From positions 62,001-126,000 of the forward strand of contig JBMNQH010000003.1 in the NCBI GenBank assembly GCA_050944035.1: 64,000 bases of DNA, in the 5' to 3' direction. Of the stretch, positions 24,597 to 35,510 are shown piece after piece (the first letter of the stretch is position 1; each line of letters starts with the position of its first letter). Below the pieces are notes generated by a model that was not told where the DNA came from, did not search any database, and saw nothing but the letters and a program-made list of their open reading frames with translations. The position numbers were made by a program, and so were the translations under genes. This DNA is from JBMNQH01 sp050944035. GTDB taxonomy: Bacteria > Bacillota > Clostridia > Oscillospirales > Oscillospiraceae.

Positions 24597-25379
24597 CTAT
24601 TTGTCCCGCGGTTGTTTTTTGTTCTTCTGATAGATGATGGCCAAACCACGGAGCAACAGATTTTCATCATACAGAATTTCCCGCTTACAGTACGGAACAA
24701 TCGTAGAGGCCAGACCACCGGTCGCAACAATTGTAGCCGGTTCCCCCAGTTCCTCCTCCATACGGGCAATCATGCCGTCAATCAAAGCCGCAGCACCAAA
24801 GATGCTGCCGCTCTGCATACATTCAAAGGTGTTGGTTCCAATACAGCGACTGGGAACACGAATTGGAACATTCGGCAGTTTGGATGTCCCGCTGCTGAGT
24901 GCCTCCAGCGAAAGCCGGATGCCGGGGATAATGGCGCCGCCAAGAAAATTGGCATTTGCATCAATCACTTCAATGGTCGTCGCAGTGCCCATATCGACGA
25001 TAATCACTGGCAATTGATAGTCCGCAATCGCTGCAACCCCTGCCGCAACCAGATCGCTGCCGAGTTCCGCAGGATTGTCAATCTTAATATTCAGACCGGT
25101 CTTGATCCCGGCGCCTACAATAATTGCAGTATGTCCGGTTAGAACGTGGAGTGCTTCCTTCATTGTTTCCGTCAGCGGTGTAACAACAGAGGAGAGAATC
25201 ACCCCTTCAAAGCTGTGGCAATCAATGCCGTCAAACTCCATAATCTGTTTGATGGCAACCGCATATTCATAGCTGGTTCGGGCGGTATCGGTGGCCATTC
25301 TGGCAATTTTCCCAATTTCCAATCCTTCCATATAGCCCAGAACAATCTGGGAATTCCCAATATCGACTGCAAGAATCAT
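24597..25379 (-). CDS. coaX: Type III pantothenate kinase
   Basis: The 260-residue enzyme catalyses the first step of coenzyme A synthesis, phosphorylating pantothenate. It shows the acetate-kinase-superfamily motifs of CoaX: 'DIGNSQIVLGYM' (about 5-16) for phosphate binding, 'GSDLVAAGVAAIADY' with the catalytic Asp, 'DMGTATTIEV' and 'TGGLA'. Type III enzymes resist feedback by CoA. It follows the ECF S-component gene by 11 bases on the same strand, forming a pantothenate uptake and activation unit. Confidence 0.96.
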   Translation of the reverse strand: MILAVDIGNSQIVLGYMEGLEIGKIARMATDTARTSYEYAVAIKQIMEFDGIDCHSFEGVILSSVVTPLTETMKEALHVLTGHTAIIVGAGIKTGLNIKIDNPAELGSDLVAAGVAAIADYQLPVIIVDMGTATTIEVIDANANFLGGAIIPGIRLSLEALSSGTSKLPNVPIRVPSRCIGTNTFECMQSGSIFGAAALIDGMIARMEEELGEPATIVATGGLASTIVPYCKREILYDENLLLRGLAIIYQKNKKQPRDK

Positions 25380-25390
25380 TTCAAAGACCC

Positions 25391-25969
25391 TCAGGCTTTC
25401 TTTCCAATAGATTTTTTCCCGACGTTTATAATACGCAGGGTCGCCGGGCTCAGTACGACATTGAACAACAGCTCAAACACAAAGTTCCCTCCGATCAGCG
25501 TCAATACAATAAAGCTGACCACATGTCCGCCGCCACCCATGTCTTCGATGGCTTTTACAAAGAACGCAAGGCAGCCCAAGAAAAAGATCCCCGAGTTCAC
25601 GATTGGGCAAACCACTGCCGCCGCAACGACTGCAAAATATATGTTTTTCTTCTCGAACAATCTGTAGACCAGCCCTGCACAATATCCTGCTGCCGTACCT
25701 TTTAGCAGTACAGTCAGGATTGTTCCAAAGATACTGTAGGTCAAAAAGAAGTTCGCGTCACCCGAAAGCAGCACAACCAGGCCAAACACGAAGCCCAACC
25801 ATGCGCCTGCTATGGGACCGTAGATCGCTGCACCGACTACAATCGGCACGAGAACCAAGGAGATAGAGAACACCCCGAAGCGAATGAAACTGCCCATCAG
25901 CTGTAACATCACGACGATTGCCGTGAACAGGGCCAACCCTACCAGTTTTTTTGTGTCAAATTTTTGCAT
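25391..25969 (-). CDS. ECF transporter S component, probably for pantothenate
   Basis: The 192-residue protein has about six hydrophobic helices and the S-component-like N-terminal helix 'LVGLALFTAIVVMLQLMG'. It would bind a vitamin and work with the shared EcfA/A'/T energising module encoded elsewhere. The open frame begins at 26020. The ATG at 25969 (protein starting MQKFDTKKLV) has a GGAGG upstream and is preferred. Pantothenate specificity is inferred from operon linkage with coaX; folate- or riboflavin-type specificity cannot be ruled out. A TTGATT-17-TAATAT promoter lies at 26038-26066. Confidence 0.85.
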   Translation of the reverse strand: MQKFDTKKLVGLALFTAIVVMLQLMGSFIRFGVFSISLVLVPIVVGAAIYGPIAGAWLGFVFGLVVLLSGDANFFLTYSIFGTILTVLLKGTAAGYCAGLVYRLFEKKNIYFAVVAAAVVCPIVNSGIFFLGCLAFFVKAIEDMGGGGHVVSFIVLTLIGGNFVFELLFNVVLSPATLRIINVGKKSIGKKA

Positions 25970-26037
25970 ATTAAAAATACCTCCTGCTGCTGCTCCCATT
26001 CCAGACAGGATGCAGCGCAAATTTTGGGCACCTTTTT

Positions 26038-26066
26038 ATATTACAGGAAAGCCGCACAAGAATCAA
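26038..26066 (-). promoter_or_regulatory. Promoter of the ECF S-component/coaX operon
   Basis: On the minus strand TTGATT (26066-26061) and TAATAT (26043-26038) are 17 bases apart, about 65 bases before the start codon. Confidence 0.65.
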
Positions 26067-26141
26067 GGAAAAATATTTGGATTCATCATTTTTCAAGCAG
26101 ATCCCCCCCTTATCTGGCACTCGTCGGACGAATCCATCTTA

Positions 26142-26244
26142 TAGGTTTCCTTGTAAAGGGGGCTGTCAGCGGAGCTGACTGGGGAATTCTGCTTTTAAAT
26201 CCCTCCACCGCTTCGCGGTCCCCCTCTCTTTCCAAGGGAGGCTT
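26142..26244. repeat. Intergenic imperfect inverted repeat of the Oscillospiraceae type
   Basis: The element has imperfectly complementary ends ('ggtttccttgtaaagg' on the left, 'ctttccaagggaggc' on the right). It contains two internal small hairpins, GTCAGC-gga-GCTGAC (26165-26179) and ACCGC-ttc-GCGGT (26207-26219). Elements of this look are scattered between genes in many gut Oscillospirales genomes, from general knowledge. A shorter, similar right end appears at about 39156-39180. Within the 505-base gap 25970-26474 the rest shows only the coaX promoter. Confidence 0.65.
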
Positions 26245-26474
26245 TTGCTGTATTTGTAAAACACCCTCCAACGGATAACCGTAGAAGTTGAATTAATATG
26301 TCTGCATAACCCTTGATACTAAATAAAAGTCCAAGATTTACCATTGACGACTTTTTTAGTATACACTGTAACAGAGTTAAGAAAATATTTTATCTGACAT
26401 TCACTGAATGTCATCCTTGGAGTTATTTTGCAGTAAAGTAAAAATATTCTATTTTTCCGAAAGGAGTTATTCTT

Positions 26475-26753
26475 ATGAAAAGCATTCTATCTCAGTTATA
26501 TTACGGCAATCTGGCACCCATGGAACAATGTTTCCCTAAAAATAAGGAGCATAAAAAAGCATGTCAAAAACATTGTCAGCACTATGAAACTTTCAGTGAG
26601 AAATTGGGTGCTTTGGACTTCTCTCTGCAAAAAGAGTTTACGGACATCATAGATGAGCAAGTTAGTACTGCATGTTTGGAACTGGAAGAGAGTTTTATCT
26701 ATGGGTTCCAGCTTGGCGCCAGGATGATGGTTGAACTTTATCAGGACAACTAA
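26475..26753 (+). CDS. DUF6809-like small protein
   Basis: The 92-residue soluble, helical protein begins 'MKSILSQLYYGNLAPMEQC' and ends with 'ESFIYGFQLGARMMVELY'. Both ends match my memory of the DUF6809 family found in gut Firmicutes and on some of their mobile elements. Function is unknown. A GGAG ribosome binding site lies upstream, and a bidirectional terminator separates it from the convergent ppdK. Its neighbour upstream is the intergenic repeat. Confidence 0.7.
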   Translation: MKSILSQLYYGNLAPMEQCFPKNKEHKKACQKHCQHYETFSEKLGALDFSLQKEFTDIIDEQVSTACLELEESFIYGFQLGARMMVELYQDN

Positions 26754-26772
26754 AGCAGCCTTAAAAAGCGCA

Positions 26773-26806
26773 AAAAACCTCCGGTTCAAAAGAACCGGAG
26801 GTTTTT
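26773..26806. terminator. Bidirectional terminator between the DUF6809-like gene and ppdK
   Basis: A 15-bp perfect stem (26773-26787 with 26792-26806), AAAA loop, A-rich on one side and T-rich on the other, serves both convergent genes. Confidence 0.9.
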
Positions 26807-26847
26807 ATCAATTGCATTACTTTGCGATTTTACAAGTTACCCTGCAA

Positions 26848-29469
<2,622 letters not shown>

Positions 29470-29549
29470 ATCATTAAATCCTTTCAAATTCGCCGGGGCC
29501 CATGATAATATATAATATATAAGGAAAAAATGCCCACTAGCAGAAATTT

Positions 29550-29578
29550 ATTATAGCAGATGTATTTTAGGATTGCAA
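29550..29578 (-). promoter_or_regulatory. Strong promoter of ppdK
   Basis: On the minus strand TTGCAA (29578-29573) and TATAAT (29555-29550) are separated by 17 bases with an extended -10 TGc. This fits the high expression suggested for ppdK. Confidence 0.8.
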
Positions 29579-29657
29579 TAATGGAAGCTCTTTCAGTCGC
29601 GTTTTGTGTCGTAGAAAACTCCTTTATTTATTTGGCCTTCTATGGATATTTTGACAG

Positions 29658-29705
29658 AAAAAACCACCTCTTAAACATTTTTTCTCGTTTAAGAGGTGGT
29701 TTTTT
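29658..29705. terminator. Terminator of rny
   Basis: A perfect 19-bp stem (29658-29676 with 29687-29705) has A-rich and T-rich outer ends, so the leftward rny transcript ends in a T-run. Confidence 0.9.
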
Positions 29706-29706
29706 C

Positions 29707-31263
29707 TTATTTTGCGTATTCCACAGCTTTGGTCTCACGCAGAACGTGAACCTTGATCTGACCAGGATAGGTCAGTTCGTCCTCAATCTTCTTTGCAATA
29801 TCTCTCGCGAGAAGCGTCATCTGATCCTCGCTGATGTCCTCGGGTTTAACCATGACGCGAATCTCACGCCCCGCCTGAATTGCATAGCAACCGGCAATAC
29901 CGGGGAAACTGCGTGGAATCTCTTCCAGCTTTTCCAGACGCTTGACATAGCTTTCAATGTTTTCACGGCGGGCACCGGGACGCGCTGCAGAAATGGTATC
30001 CGCAGCCTGTACCAAGCAGGCAGTAATGGTGTTGGGCTCCACGTCGCCGTGGTGGGCATGGATTGCGTGGATAACTTCTTCGCTCTCTTTAAACTTTCGT
30101 GCGATATCTACGCCGATGGTAACATGGCTGCCCTCGACCTCATGGTCGATCGATTTGCCAATATCGTGGAGCAGACCGGCGCGTTTTGCGGTCGCAATAT
30201 CCACTCCCAGTTCTGCCGCAAGCAGACCGGCAATGTGAGCAACTTCAATGGAATGCGCCAATACGTTCTGACCGTAGCTGGTTCGGTATTTCAGCCGACC
30301 CAGCAACTTGATGATTTCGGGATGCAGACCATGGATATTGGTCTCAAAGGTTGCCCGGTCGCCTTCCGACTTGATCGTGGCAGCCACTTCCTTCTGCGCT
30401 TTGGCCACGAGCTCTTCAATACGGGCAGGATGGATACGGCCATCCAGAATCAGCTTTTCCAGCGCAATACGTGCAACCTCACGGCGAACCGGATCAAAGC
30501 TGGACAGTGTGATGGCTTCCGGTGTGTCGTCGATAATCAGATCGACACCGGTCAGCGTCTCGATGGAACGAATATTTCTTCCTTCTCGACCGATGATACG
30601 GCCTTTCATCTCGTCGTTGGGGAGGGGTACGACGGATACGGTGACTTCCGATGCATGATCGGCTGCACAGCGCTGGATAGCCAATGCGACCAAATCACGT
30701 GCACGGGCGTCGGCTTCTTCCTTTGCCTGATTTTCCAACTCTTTGACCTTCATTGCCATCTCATGCGTGACTTCAGATTCCAGATTGGAAAGCAGATAAG
30801 CTTTTGCCTCCTCCGCAGTATAACCGGAAATACGCTCCAGCGCTTCCATCTGCTCTTGTCTGATGCCCTGCACCTCAAGAAGATGCTCATCTGCCTCTGC
30901 GATTTTACGGGAAAGATTTTCGCTTTTTCTCTCCAGCGCATCGGTCTTTCTATCAAGAGTTTCCTCTTTTTGTTGCAATCTGCGTTCCTGTTTTTGAATT
31001 TCCGATCTGCGCTCTTTAATTTCGCGCTCGCTTTCCGTGCGGTTTCTGTGTATTTCTTCCTTTGCCTCCAAAAGAGTTTCCCGCTTCTTATTTTCGGCAC
31101 TCTTAATGGATTCATTAATAATTCGCTTTGCTTCTTCCTCAGCGCTTGTAATCTCTCTCTCCGCAACACGTTTCCGATAGAAAACACCGAGGACAAAAGC
31201 TACGATAAATGCAACCAGGACAAAAATCCCAAAGATTACATACCATATTATAGACGTAGGCAT
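29707..31263 (-). CDS. rny: Ribonuclease Y
   Basis: The membrane-anchored endoribonuclease initiates mRNA decay in Firmicutes. It has one N-terminal transmembrane helix, a long charged coiled coil (about residues 30-190), and a KH domain ('GRIIGREGRNIRSIE'). The HD domain has 'HSIEVAHIAGLLAAE' and the catalytic 'AGLLHDIGKSIDHE'. The frame is open to an ATG at 31284. That codon overlaps the GGAGGTG that appears to serve the ATG at 31263 (protein starting MPTSIIWYV, 518 residues), although the spacing of 12-14 is long, so the longer form is possible. Confidence 0.95.
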   Translation of the reverse strand: MPTSIIWYVIFGIFVLVAFIVAFVLGVFYRKRVAEREITSAEEEAKRIINESIKSAENKKRETLLEAKEEIHRNRTESEREIKERRSEIQKQERRLQQKEETLDRKTDALERKSENLSRKIAEADEHLLEVQGIRQEQMEALERISGYTAEEAKAYLLSNLESEVTHEMAMKVKELENQAKEEADARARDLVALAIQRCAADHASEVTVSVVPLPNDEMKGRIIGREGRNIRSIETLTGVDLIIDDTPEAITLSSFDPVRREVARIALEKLILDGRIHPARIEELVAKAQKEVAATIKSEGDRATFETNIHGLHPEIIKLLGRLKYRTSYGQNVLAHSIEVAHIAGLLAAELGVDIATAKRAGLLHDIGKSIDHEVEGSHVTIGVDIARKFKESEEVIHAIHAHHGDVEPNTITACLVQAADTISAARPGARRENIESYVKRLEKLEEIPRSFPGIAGCYAIQAGREIRVMVKPEDISEDQMTLLARDIAKKIEDELTYPGQIKVHVLRETKAVEYAK

Positions 31264-31414
31264 AGTAAGTAAACACACCTCCATTCTCTTTGAATTTTAT
31301 GGTGTTTTGATTGCTTAGATTATTAAATTTCAAGGCGGGGTGTTGACCCCAAATCCGATTTTTAATAATACAGGAAAGGAAACTTCCCCCAGTTTCCTAA
31401 CTATTATCCAAATT

Positions 31415-31443
31415 ATTTTAACGTACCCACTGATGGATGTCAA
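31415..31443 (-). promoter_or_regulatory. Promoter of rny
   Basis: On the minus strand a consensus TTGACA (31443-31438) lies 17 bases from TAAAAT (31420-31415), giving a leader of about 145 bases. The 325-base gap 31264-31588 holds this promoter and the groEL terminator. Confidence 0.75.
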
Positions 31444-31518
31444 GGAGAAAACCGTCGCGCCGGCTGTGGCTATCCGGATAGAAAACTACAAGAAATTCAG
31501 TAAAAGACTGCAAAAAAC

Positions 31519-31554
31519 AAGGTGTCCGCTCTTTTCAGAACGGACACCTTTTTA
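31519..31554. terminator. Terminator of groEL
   Basis: The stem AAGGTGTCCG (31519-31528) pairs with 31541-31550. A-rich and T-rich flanks provide U-tracts in both directions; it ends the leftward groESL transcript. Confidence 0.85.
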
Positions 31555-31588
31555 TCAGTTTAGAGGAGATATTACGGGTTACGAAATC

Positions 31589-33217
31589 TTAGTACATACC
31601 GCCCATGTCACCGCCGGGCATCGGGGCAGGAGGATTCTTCTCCGGCAGATCCGCAACCAGAGACTCTGTGGTCAGAACCATGGATGCAACAGATGCTGCA
31701 TTTTCCAGTGCACTGCGGCAAACCTTGGTCGGGTCTACAATGCCTGCTGCGATCATGTCGCCATAGACTTCATTTGCTGCGTCAAATCCAAAGGCAACAT
31801 TGCCATCGGCCTTGATCTTATCGAGAATAACTGCGCCTTCCAGACCAGCATTGGCTGCGATTTGACGGATGGGTGCTTCCAGTGCTCTTGCGACAATTAC
31901 CGCACCGGTCTTTTCGTCGCCTTCCAGTGCTTCTGCGGCTGCGTCAGCTGCCTTGGAAGCGATGACATAAGCAGTACCGCCACCAGCTACAATGCCCTCT
32001 TCCACAGCAGCGCGGGTTGCATTCAGTGCATCCTCAATGCGCAGTTTCTTTTCCTTCATCTCGGTTTCGGTTGCAGCGCCGACCTTGATAACGGCAACGC
32101 CGCCAGCCAGCTTTGCCAGACGCTCGTTGAGCTTTTCCTTATCGTATTCGGAGGTGGTGACCTCGATCATGTTGTGAATCTGGGCAACACGGTCTGCGAT
32201 TTCATTGGAATCGCCTGCGCCGTCGACGATGGTTGTGGTTTCCTTGGTGACCTTAACCTGATGTGCATGGCCCAGCAGACTAATATCAGCATCCTTGAGA
32301 TCCATACCAAGCTCAGAGGAGATGACCTGGCCGCCGGTCAGAATTGCGATATCCTGCAGCATTTCCTTCCGTCTGTCACCAAATCCAGGTGCCTTGACAC
32401 AAACGCAGGTAAAGGTGCCGCGCAGTTTGTTCAGAATGATGGTTGCCAGTGCTTCGCCTTCCACATCTTCTGCAATGATGACGAGCTTTCTGCCGGCCTG
32501 TACAACCTGCTCCAGAACAGGCAGGATTTCCTGGATATTGCTGATCTTCTTATCGGTAATCAGAAGGTAAGCGTCGTCGATGACCGCTTCCATCTTTTCA
32601 TTGTCGGTCACCATGTAAGGTGTGATATAGCCGCGGTCGAACTGCATGCCTTCTACAACTTCACTGTAGGTCTCTGCGGTCTTGGATTCCTCAACGGTGA
32701 TAACGCCGTTCTGAGAAACCTTTTCCATTGCCTCTGCAATCAGTTTGCCGATCACTTCGTCACCGGAAGAGACAGCGCCAACACGGGCGATATCACCGCT
32801 GCCGCTGACGGGCTGGGAGTTGCTGCGGATCTGTGCAACTGCAGCTGCGGTTGCCTTCTGGATACCACGGCGCATTACCATGGGATTGGCGCCGGCTGCG
32901 ACGTTCTTCAGACCTTCGCGAATCATTGCCTGTGCCAGAACAGTTGCACTGGTGGTACCGTCACCGGCGATGTCGTTGGTCTTGGTCGAGACTTCGCGGA
33001 TCAGCTGGGCACCCATGTTTTCAAACGGGTCTTCCAGTTCCACTTCCTTTGCGATGGTAACACCATCGTTGGTGATCAGCGGGCTGCCGAACTTTCTATC
33101 GAGAACCACATTGCGGCCCTTGGGACCCAGTGTAATTTTTACGGTATCTGCAAGCTGGTCGACACCGCGCTCCAGCGCTCTGCGTGCTTCCTCGCCATAT
33201 ACGATCTGTTTTGCCAT
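31589..33217 (-). CDS. groEL: Chaperonin GroEL (Hsp60)
   Basis: The 542-residue chaperonin subunit forms the double-ring folding machine with GroES. Visible are 'LGPKGRNVVLDRKFGSP' near the N-terminus, the ATPase loop 'GDGTTSATVLAQAM', the PROSITE region 'AAVEEGIVAGGG' and the Gly/Met-rich C-terminal tail 'PGGDMGGMY'. It lies 49 bases downstream of groES in the usual bicistronic operon under CIRCE control. Confidence 0.99.
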   Translation of the reverse strand: MAKQIVYGEEARRALERGVDQLADTVKITLGPKGRNVVLDRKFGSPLITNDGVTIAKEVELEDPFENMGAQLIREVSTKTNDIAGDGTTSATVLAQAMIREGLKNVAAGANPMVMRRGIQKATAAAVAQIRSNSQPVSGSGDIARVGAVSSGDEVIGKLIAEAMEKVSQNGVITVEESKTAETYSEVVEGMQFDRGYITPYMVTDNEKMEAVIDDAYLLITDKKISNIQEILPVLEQVVQAGRKLVIIAEDVEGEALATIILNKLRGTFTCVCVKAPGFGDRRKEMLQDIAILTGGQVISSELGMDLKDADISLLGHAHQVKVTKETTTIVDGAGDSNEIADRVAQIHNMIEVTTSEYDKEKLNERLAKLAGGVAVIKVGAATETEMKEKKLRIEDALNATRAAVEEGIVAGGGTAYVIASKAADAAAEALEGDEKTGAVIVARALEAPIRQIAANAGLEGAVILDKIKADGNVAFGFDAANEVYGDMIAAGIVDPTKVCRSALENAASVASMVLTTESLVADLPEKNPPAPMPGGDMGGMY

Positions 33218-33266
33218 AATAAAAATACCTCCAATTTGTTGGAATCGAAACCCGGCTGTATGCCGT

Positions 33267-33551
33267 TTACTCTACTACTGCCAGAATGTCATTCTGACGA
33301 ACAATGATCAGTTCCTCGCCGTCAATTTTGACGTGCGTACCGCTGTACTTTCCGGTGATAACTTTGTCGCCGGCCTTGACTTCCATCTTTACTTCGTTGC
33401 CGTCGACAATACCGCCAGGACCGACAACGACGACTTCGTACACTTCGGGCTTTTCCTGTGCTGCGGAAGTGAGGATGATACCGCTCTTGGTTTTTTCCTC
33501 TGCCTCGACCTGCTTGATAACAACTCTGTCTGCTAAGGGTTTGAGTTTCAT
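33267..33551 (-). CDS. groES: Co-chaperonin GroES (Hsp10)
   Basis: The 94-residue lid of the GroEL chamber. It begins 'MKLKPLADRVVIKQVEAEEK' and carries the mobile loop 'TKSGIILTSAAQEKPE'. The frame is open to 33605, but the ATG at 33551 has a perfect AGGAGG seven bases upstream, and the family starts here. It is the first gene of the heat-shock operon. Confidence 0.98.
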   Translation of the reverse strand: MKLKPLADRVVIKQVEAEEKTKSGIILTSAAQEKPEVYEVVVVGPGGIVDGNEVKMEVKAGDKVITGKYSGTHVKIDGEELIIVRQNDILAVVE

Positions 33552-33598
33552 AGTATTACCTCCTAATATATGGAACAGTGTGATTGATATACAAAACC

Positions 33599-33648
33599 TT
33601 AGCACTTAGAAGCTCTAAGTGCTAGCACTCAAAGTCATCGAGTGCTAA
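33599..33648 (-). promoter_or_regulatory. Two overlapping CIRCE operators (HrcA binding)
   Basis: CIRCE consensus is TTAGCACTC-N9-GAGTGCTAA. The first copy spans 33599-33625 (TTAGCACTT-N9-AAGTGCTAG) and the second 33622-33648 (CTAGCACTC-N9-GAGTGCTAA). They share four bases and lie immediately downstream of the -10 box, where bound HrcA would block transcription of groESL. Confidence 0.92.
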
Positions 33649-33659
33649 TTACAGTGTTT

Positions 33660-33688
33660 ATAATAATCCATTGATTTCCTTTTTGCAA
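33660..33688 (-). promoter_or_regulatory. Promoter of groESL
   Basis: On the minus strand TTGCAA (33688-33683) and TATTAT (33665-33660) are 17 bases apart, directly upstream of the tandem CIRCE. Confidence 0.8.
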
Positions 33689-33689
33689 G

Positions 33690-33955
33690 CCCTATTTTCA
33701 AAAAATTAGGGGGAAATTTTATTTTTTTCCAACATTACCGGAATTTAACTCCGGATACATGGTAAAATCATAAAATTTCTATAAAAATCTTGTTTTTGCT
33801 TTCCTTTTAATCGAAAAATTTTGTCTGATTTTCTGTTATTCTTTAAAGATCAAATTTTATACTTTTTCAGTGTATCCTTTTTCCTGTTCAAATATTCCCT
33901 GTTTCTTCCACCTGGAAAATCTGATTTTTCTCTGTCATTCCCATAGAACAAATAC
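33690..33955. other. AT-rich intergenic stretch without recognised genes
   Basis: This part of the gap between groESL and the EamA gene is strongly AT-rich with many T-runs. No reading frame with a credible ribosome binding site, no RNA gene and no clear promoter pair was found. Confidence 0.5.
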
Positions 33956-33990
33956 AACCGTAAAACCAGCTGCACCACGGTCTTACGGTT
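33956..33990 (-). terminator. Terminator-like hairpin after the 69-residue frame
   Basis: AACCGTAA at 33956-33963 pairs with TTACGGTT at 33983-33990, extended inward by ACC/GGT after one mismatch. On the minus strand it is followed by GTATTTGTTC, a modest U-tract. It lies about 35 bases beyond the stop of the candidate gene 34026-34235. Confidence 0.5.
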
Positions 33991-34025
33991 ATAATCTATT
34001 TGATTTCACTCTTCTTTATCAAAAA

Positions 34026-34235
34026 TTACAGCACATGGCTGGATTCCTCTGTCAAACTCCGGTTTGGAAGGATTGCAATGGCAGTCATACAGAGTATAGC
34101 AAGAAAAAATCCCATTACTGCCGCGGGCCAGCATTTCCATAAGGTACAGTGTTGCTCTGTGCCCCGCAAGTATACCGCTTCTATTCGATCTTCCGCTATA
34201 AAATGCAGTGTCCTTGCCCCACAGCTTCTTTTCAC
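34026..34235 (-). CDS. Candidate 69-residue single-pass membrane protein
   Basis: The frame starts at a GTG with GGAGG eight bases upstream. It encodes a charged N-terminal half ('HFIAEDRIEAVYLRG') and one hydrophobic helix (about residues 36-56, 'PAAVMGFFLAILCMTAIAIL'), ending in a short polar tail. An alternative frame from an ATG two bases after the GGAGG gives a less protein-like product. No family is recognised. The ribosome binding site, helix and following hairpin support a real gene, but it stands in an AT-rich, gene-poor gap. Confidence 0.45.
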   Translation of the reverse strand: MKRSCGARTLHFIAEDRIEAVYLRGTEQHCTLWKCWPAAVMGFFLAILCMTAIAILPNRSLTEESSHVL

Positions 34236-34534
34236 GTTGCATTCCTCCAGATAGATATGATTTATATATGCCTTGGCATTCGATCAGTCTCTACAAAGGC
34301 AAACTCCAATATATCCAGTATGGCCCAATGGTCTTAGGATCATCCATAGCCTAAGATCTTCTCTTTTTTCGGTAAAAATATCCTTAATCTTATACATTTA
34401 AATTCTATCGTAAAGTCCTGCAAAAGTTTTCAGTGGCAATCGAGAACCTGAGGGGTATTTCTTATCTGTACTGCTTTACAAAGACACGCTAAAGACTTTG
34501 TTCTTTAGGTTGTATCTGAAAAGACTACAATACC
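34236..34534. other. Intergenic stretch upstream of the EamA gene
   Basis: Apart from a small CTAAAGA/TCTTTAG inverted repeat at 34489-34508, I see no gene or RNA here. The next clear signal is the EamA promoter at 34535. Confidence 0.45.
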
Positions 34535-34564
34535 TTGACAAGTGCCTGATTGGAACCATATACT
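34535..34564 (+). promoter_or_regulatory. Promoter of the EamA exporter gene
   Basis: A consensus TTGACA (34535-34540) is followed 18 bases later by TATACT (34559-34564), about 30 bases before the TTG start. Confidence 0.75.
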
Positions 34565-34600
34565 ACCAGATATCAGACCAGAAACCGAGGAGTGATACAC

Positions 34601-35503
34601 TTGAAACTAAAAAATCTCCGCATTGCAAGAGGCAAACTAATCGTTGCCATGGCCATCTGGGGTACCATCAGTCTGTTCGTCAAACAAATCTCCATGCCAT
34701 CCGCCGAAATTGCGCTGTTTCGCGCTGTCATCGCCATTGCTATCCTGCTGGTATTCAAACGCGTCACAGATGGACGGTTTTCTATTCCAAATCTTCGCAG
34801 CGAATGGATTCCGTTGCTGCTGTCCGGCGCGGCGATGGGTGCCAATTGGGTTCTGTTGTTTGAGGCCTATCGCTACACCACGGTTTCCGTCGCAACACTG
34901 AGTTATTATTTTGCGCCGGTTCTGGTCATGGTGCTGAGTCCAGTTCTATTCCATGAGCACAGCTCCTGGAAACAGCGGCTTTGCTTTCTTTTCTCCACCA
35001 TCGGCCTGGTTCTCGTCGTCAATGTGGGTCAGATCTCTCTGGGCGACCGGAATCTGACTGGGATTCTTCTGGGACTCGGCGCGGCCGGCTGCTATGCCGG
35101 CGTGATGCTGCTCAACAAATTCTGCAAACGCGTCGGTGGCATCGACCGCACCATCATTCAGTTTGTATCGGCTGGCACGGTTCTCCTGGTTTATATCCTT
35201 TTCACTTCCGGCATCACCATCTCTTCGCTGGATCACACCGGGTTGCTGAACCTGTTAATTCTCGGCACCATTCACACCGGATTTTCTTACTGTCTGTTTT
35301 TTACTGCCGTCAAAGAACTGCCGGGACAGGAATCCGCCATTCTCAGTTATATAGACCCCTTTGTTTCCATTCTGGTTTCCGTATTCCTTCTGCACGAGAA
35401 GATGACAGGACTGCAATGCATTGGCGGGGCTTTGATTCTGGGATTCACCCTGCTCAACGAACTGGACGTCGAACTTTCAAAGAAATCAACAATCAAAGAA
35501 TAA
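34601..35503 (+). CDS. EamA/DMT-family transporter (RhaT/RarD-like)
   Basis: The roughly 300-residue protein has about ten transmembrane helices in two EamA repeats. The first begins 'LIVAMAIWGTISLFVKQI' and the second starts around 'LLGLGAAGCYAGVMLLNK'. Members export amino acids or other metabolites. I chose the TTG at 34601, because GAGGAG lies eight bases upstream and the family alignment begins here; the in-frame GTG at 34592 is too close to that site. It is monocistronic, with its own promoter and a strong terminator. Confidence 0.9.
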   Translation: MKLKNLRIARGKLIVAMAIWGTISLFVKQISMPSAEIALFRAVIAIAILLVFKRVTDGRFSIPNLRSEWIPLLLSGAAMGANWVLLFEAYRYTTVSVATLSYYFAPVLVMVLSPVLFHEHSSWKQRLCFLFSTIGLVLVVNVGQISLGDRNLTGILLGLGAAGCYAGVMLLNKFCKRVGGIDRTIIQFVSAGTVLLVYILFTSGITISSLDHTGLLNLLILGTIHTGFSYCLFFTAVKELPGQESAILSYIDPFVSILVSVFLLHEKMTGLQCIGGALILGFTLLNELDVELSKKSTIKE

Positions 35504-35510
35504 AAAGTGG

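Noticed and set aside
24531..24597. Ten-base inverted repeat GTGGAAAACT/AGTTTTCCAC around the coaX stop, resembling a DnaA-box core
   Set aside because: Only a partial match to TTATCCACA, no AT-rich unwinding region or dnaA/dnaN genes nearby. Probably chance or part of the coaX 3' end.
34006..34242. Alternative 78-codon frame overlapping the candidate small membrane protein
   Set aside because: Its ATG is only two bases from the GGAGG and its product lacks a coherent helix; the GTG frame at 34235 fits the ribosome binding site better.
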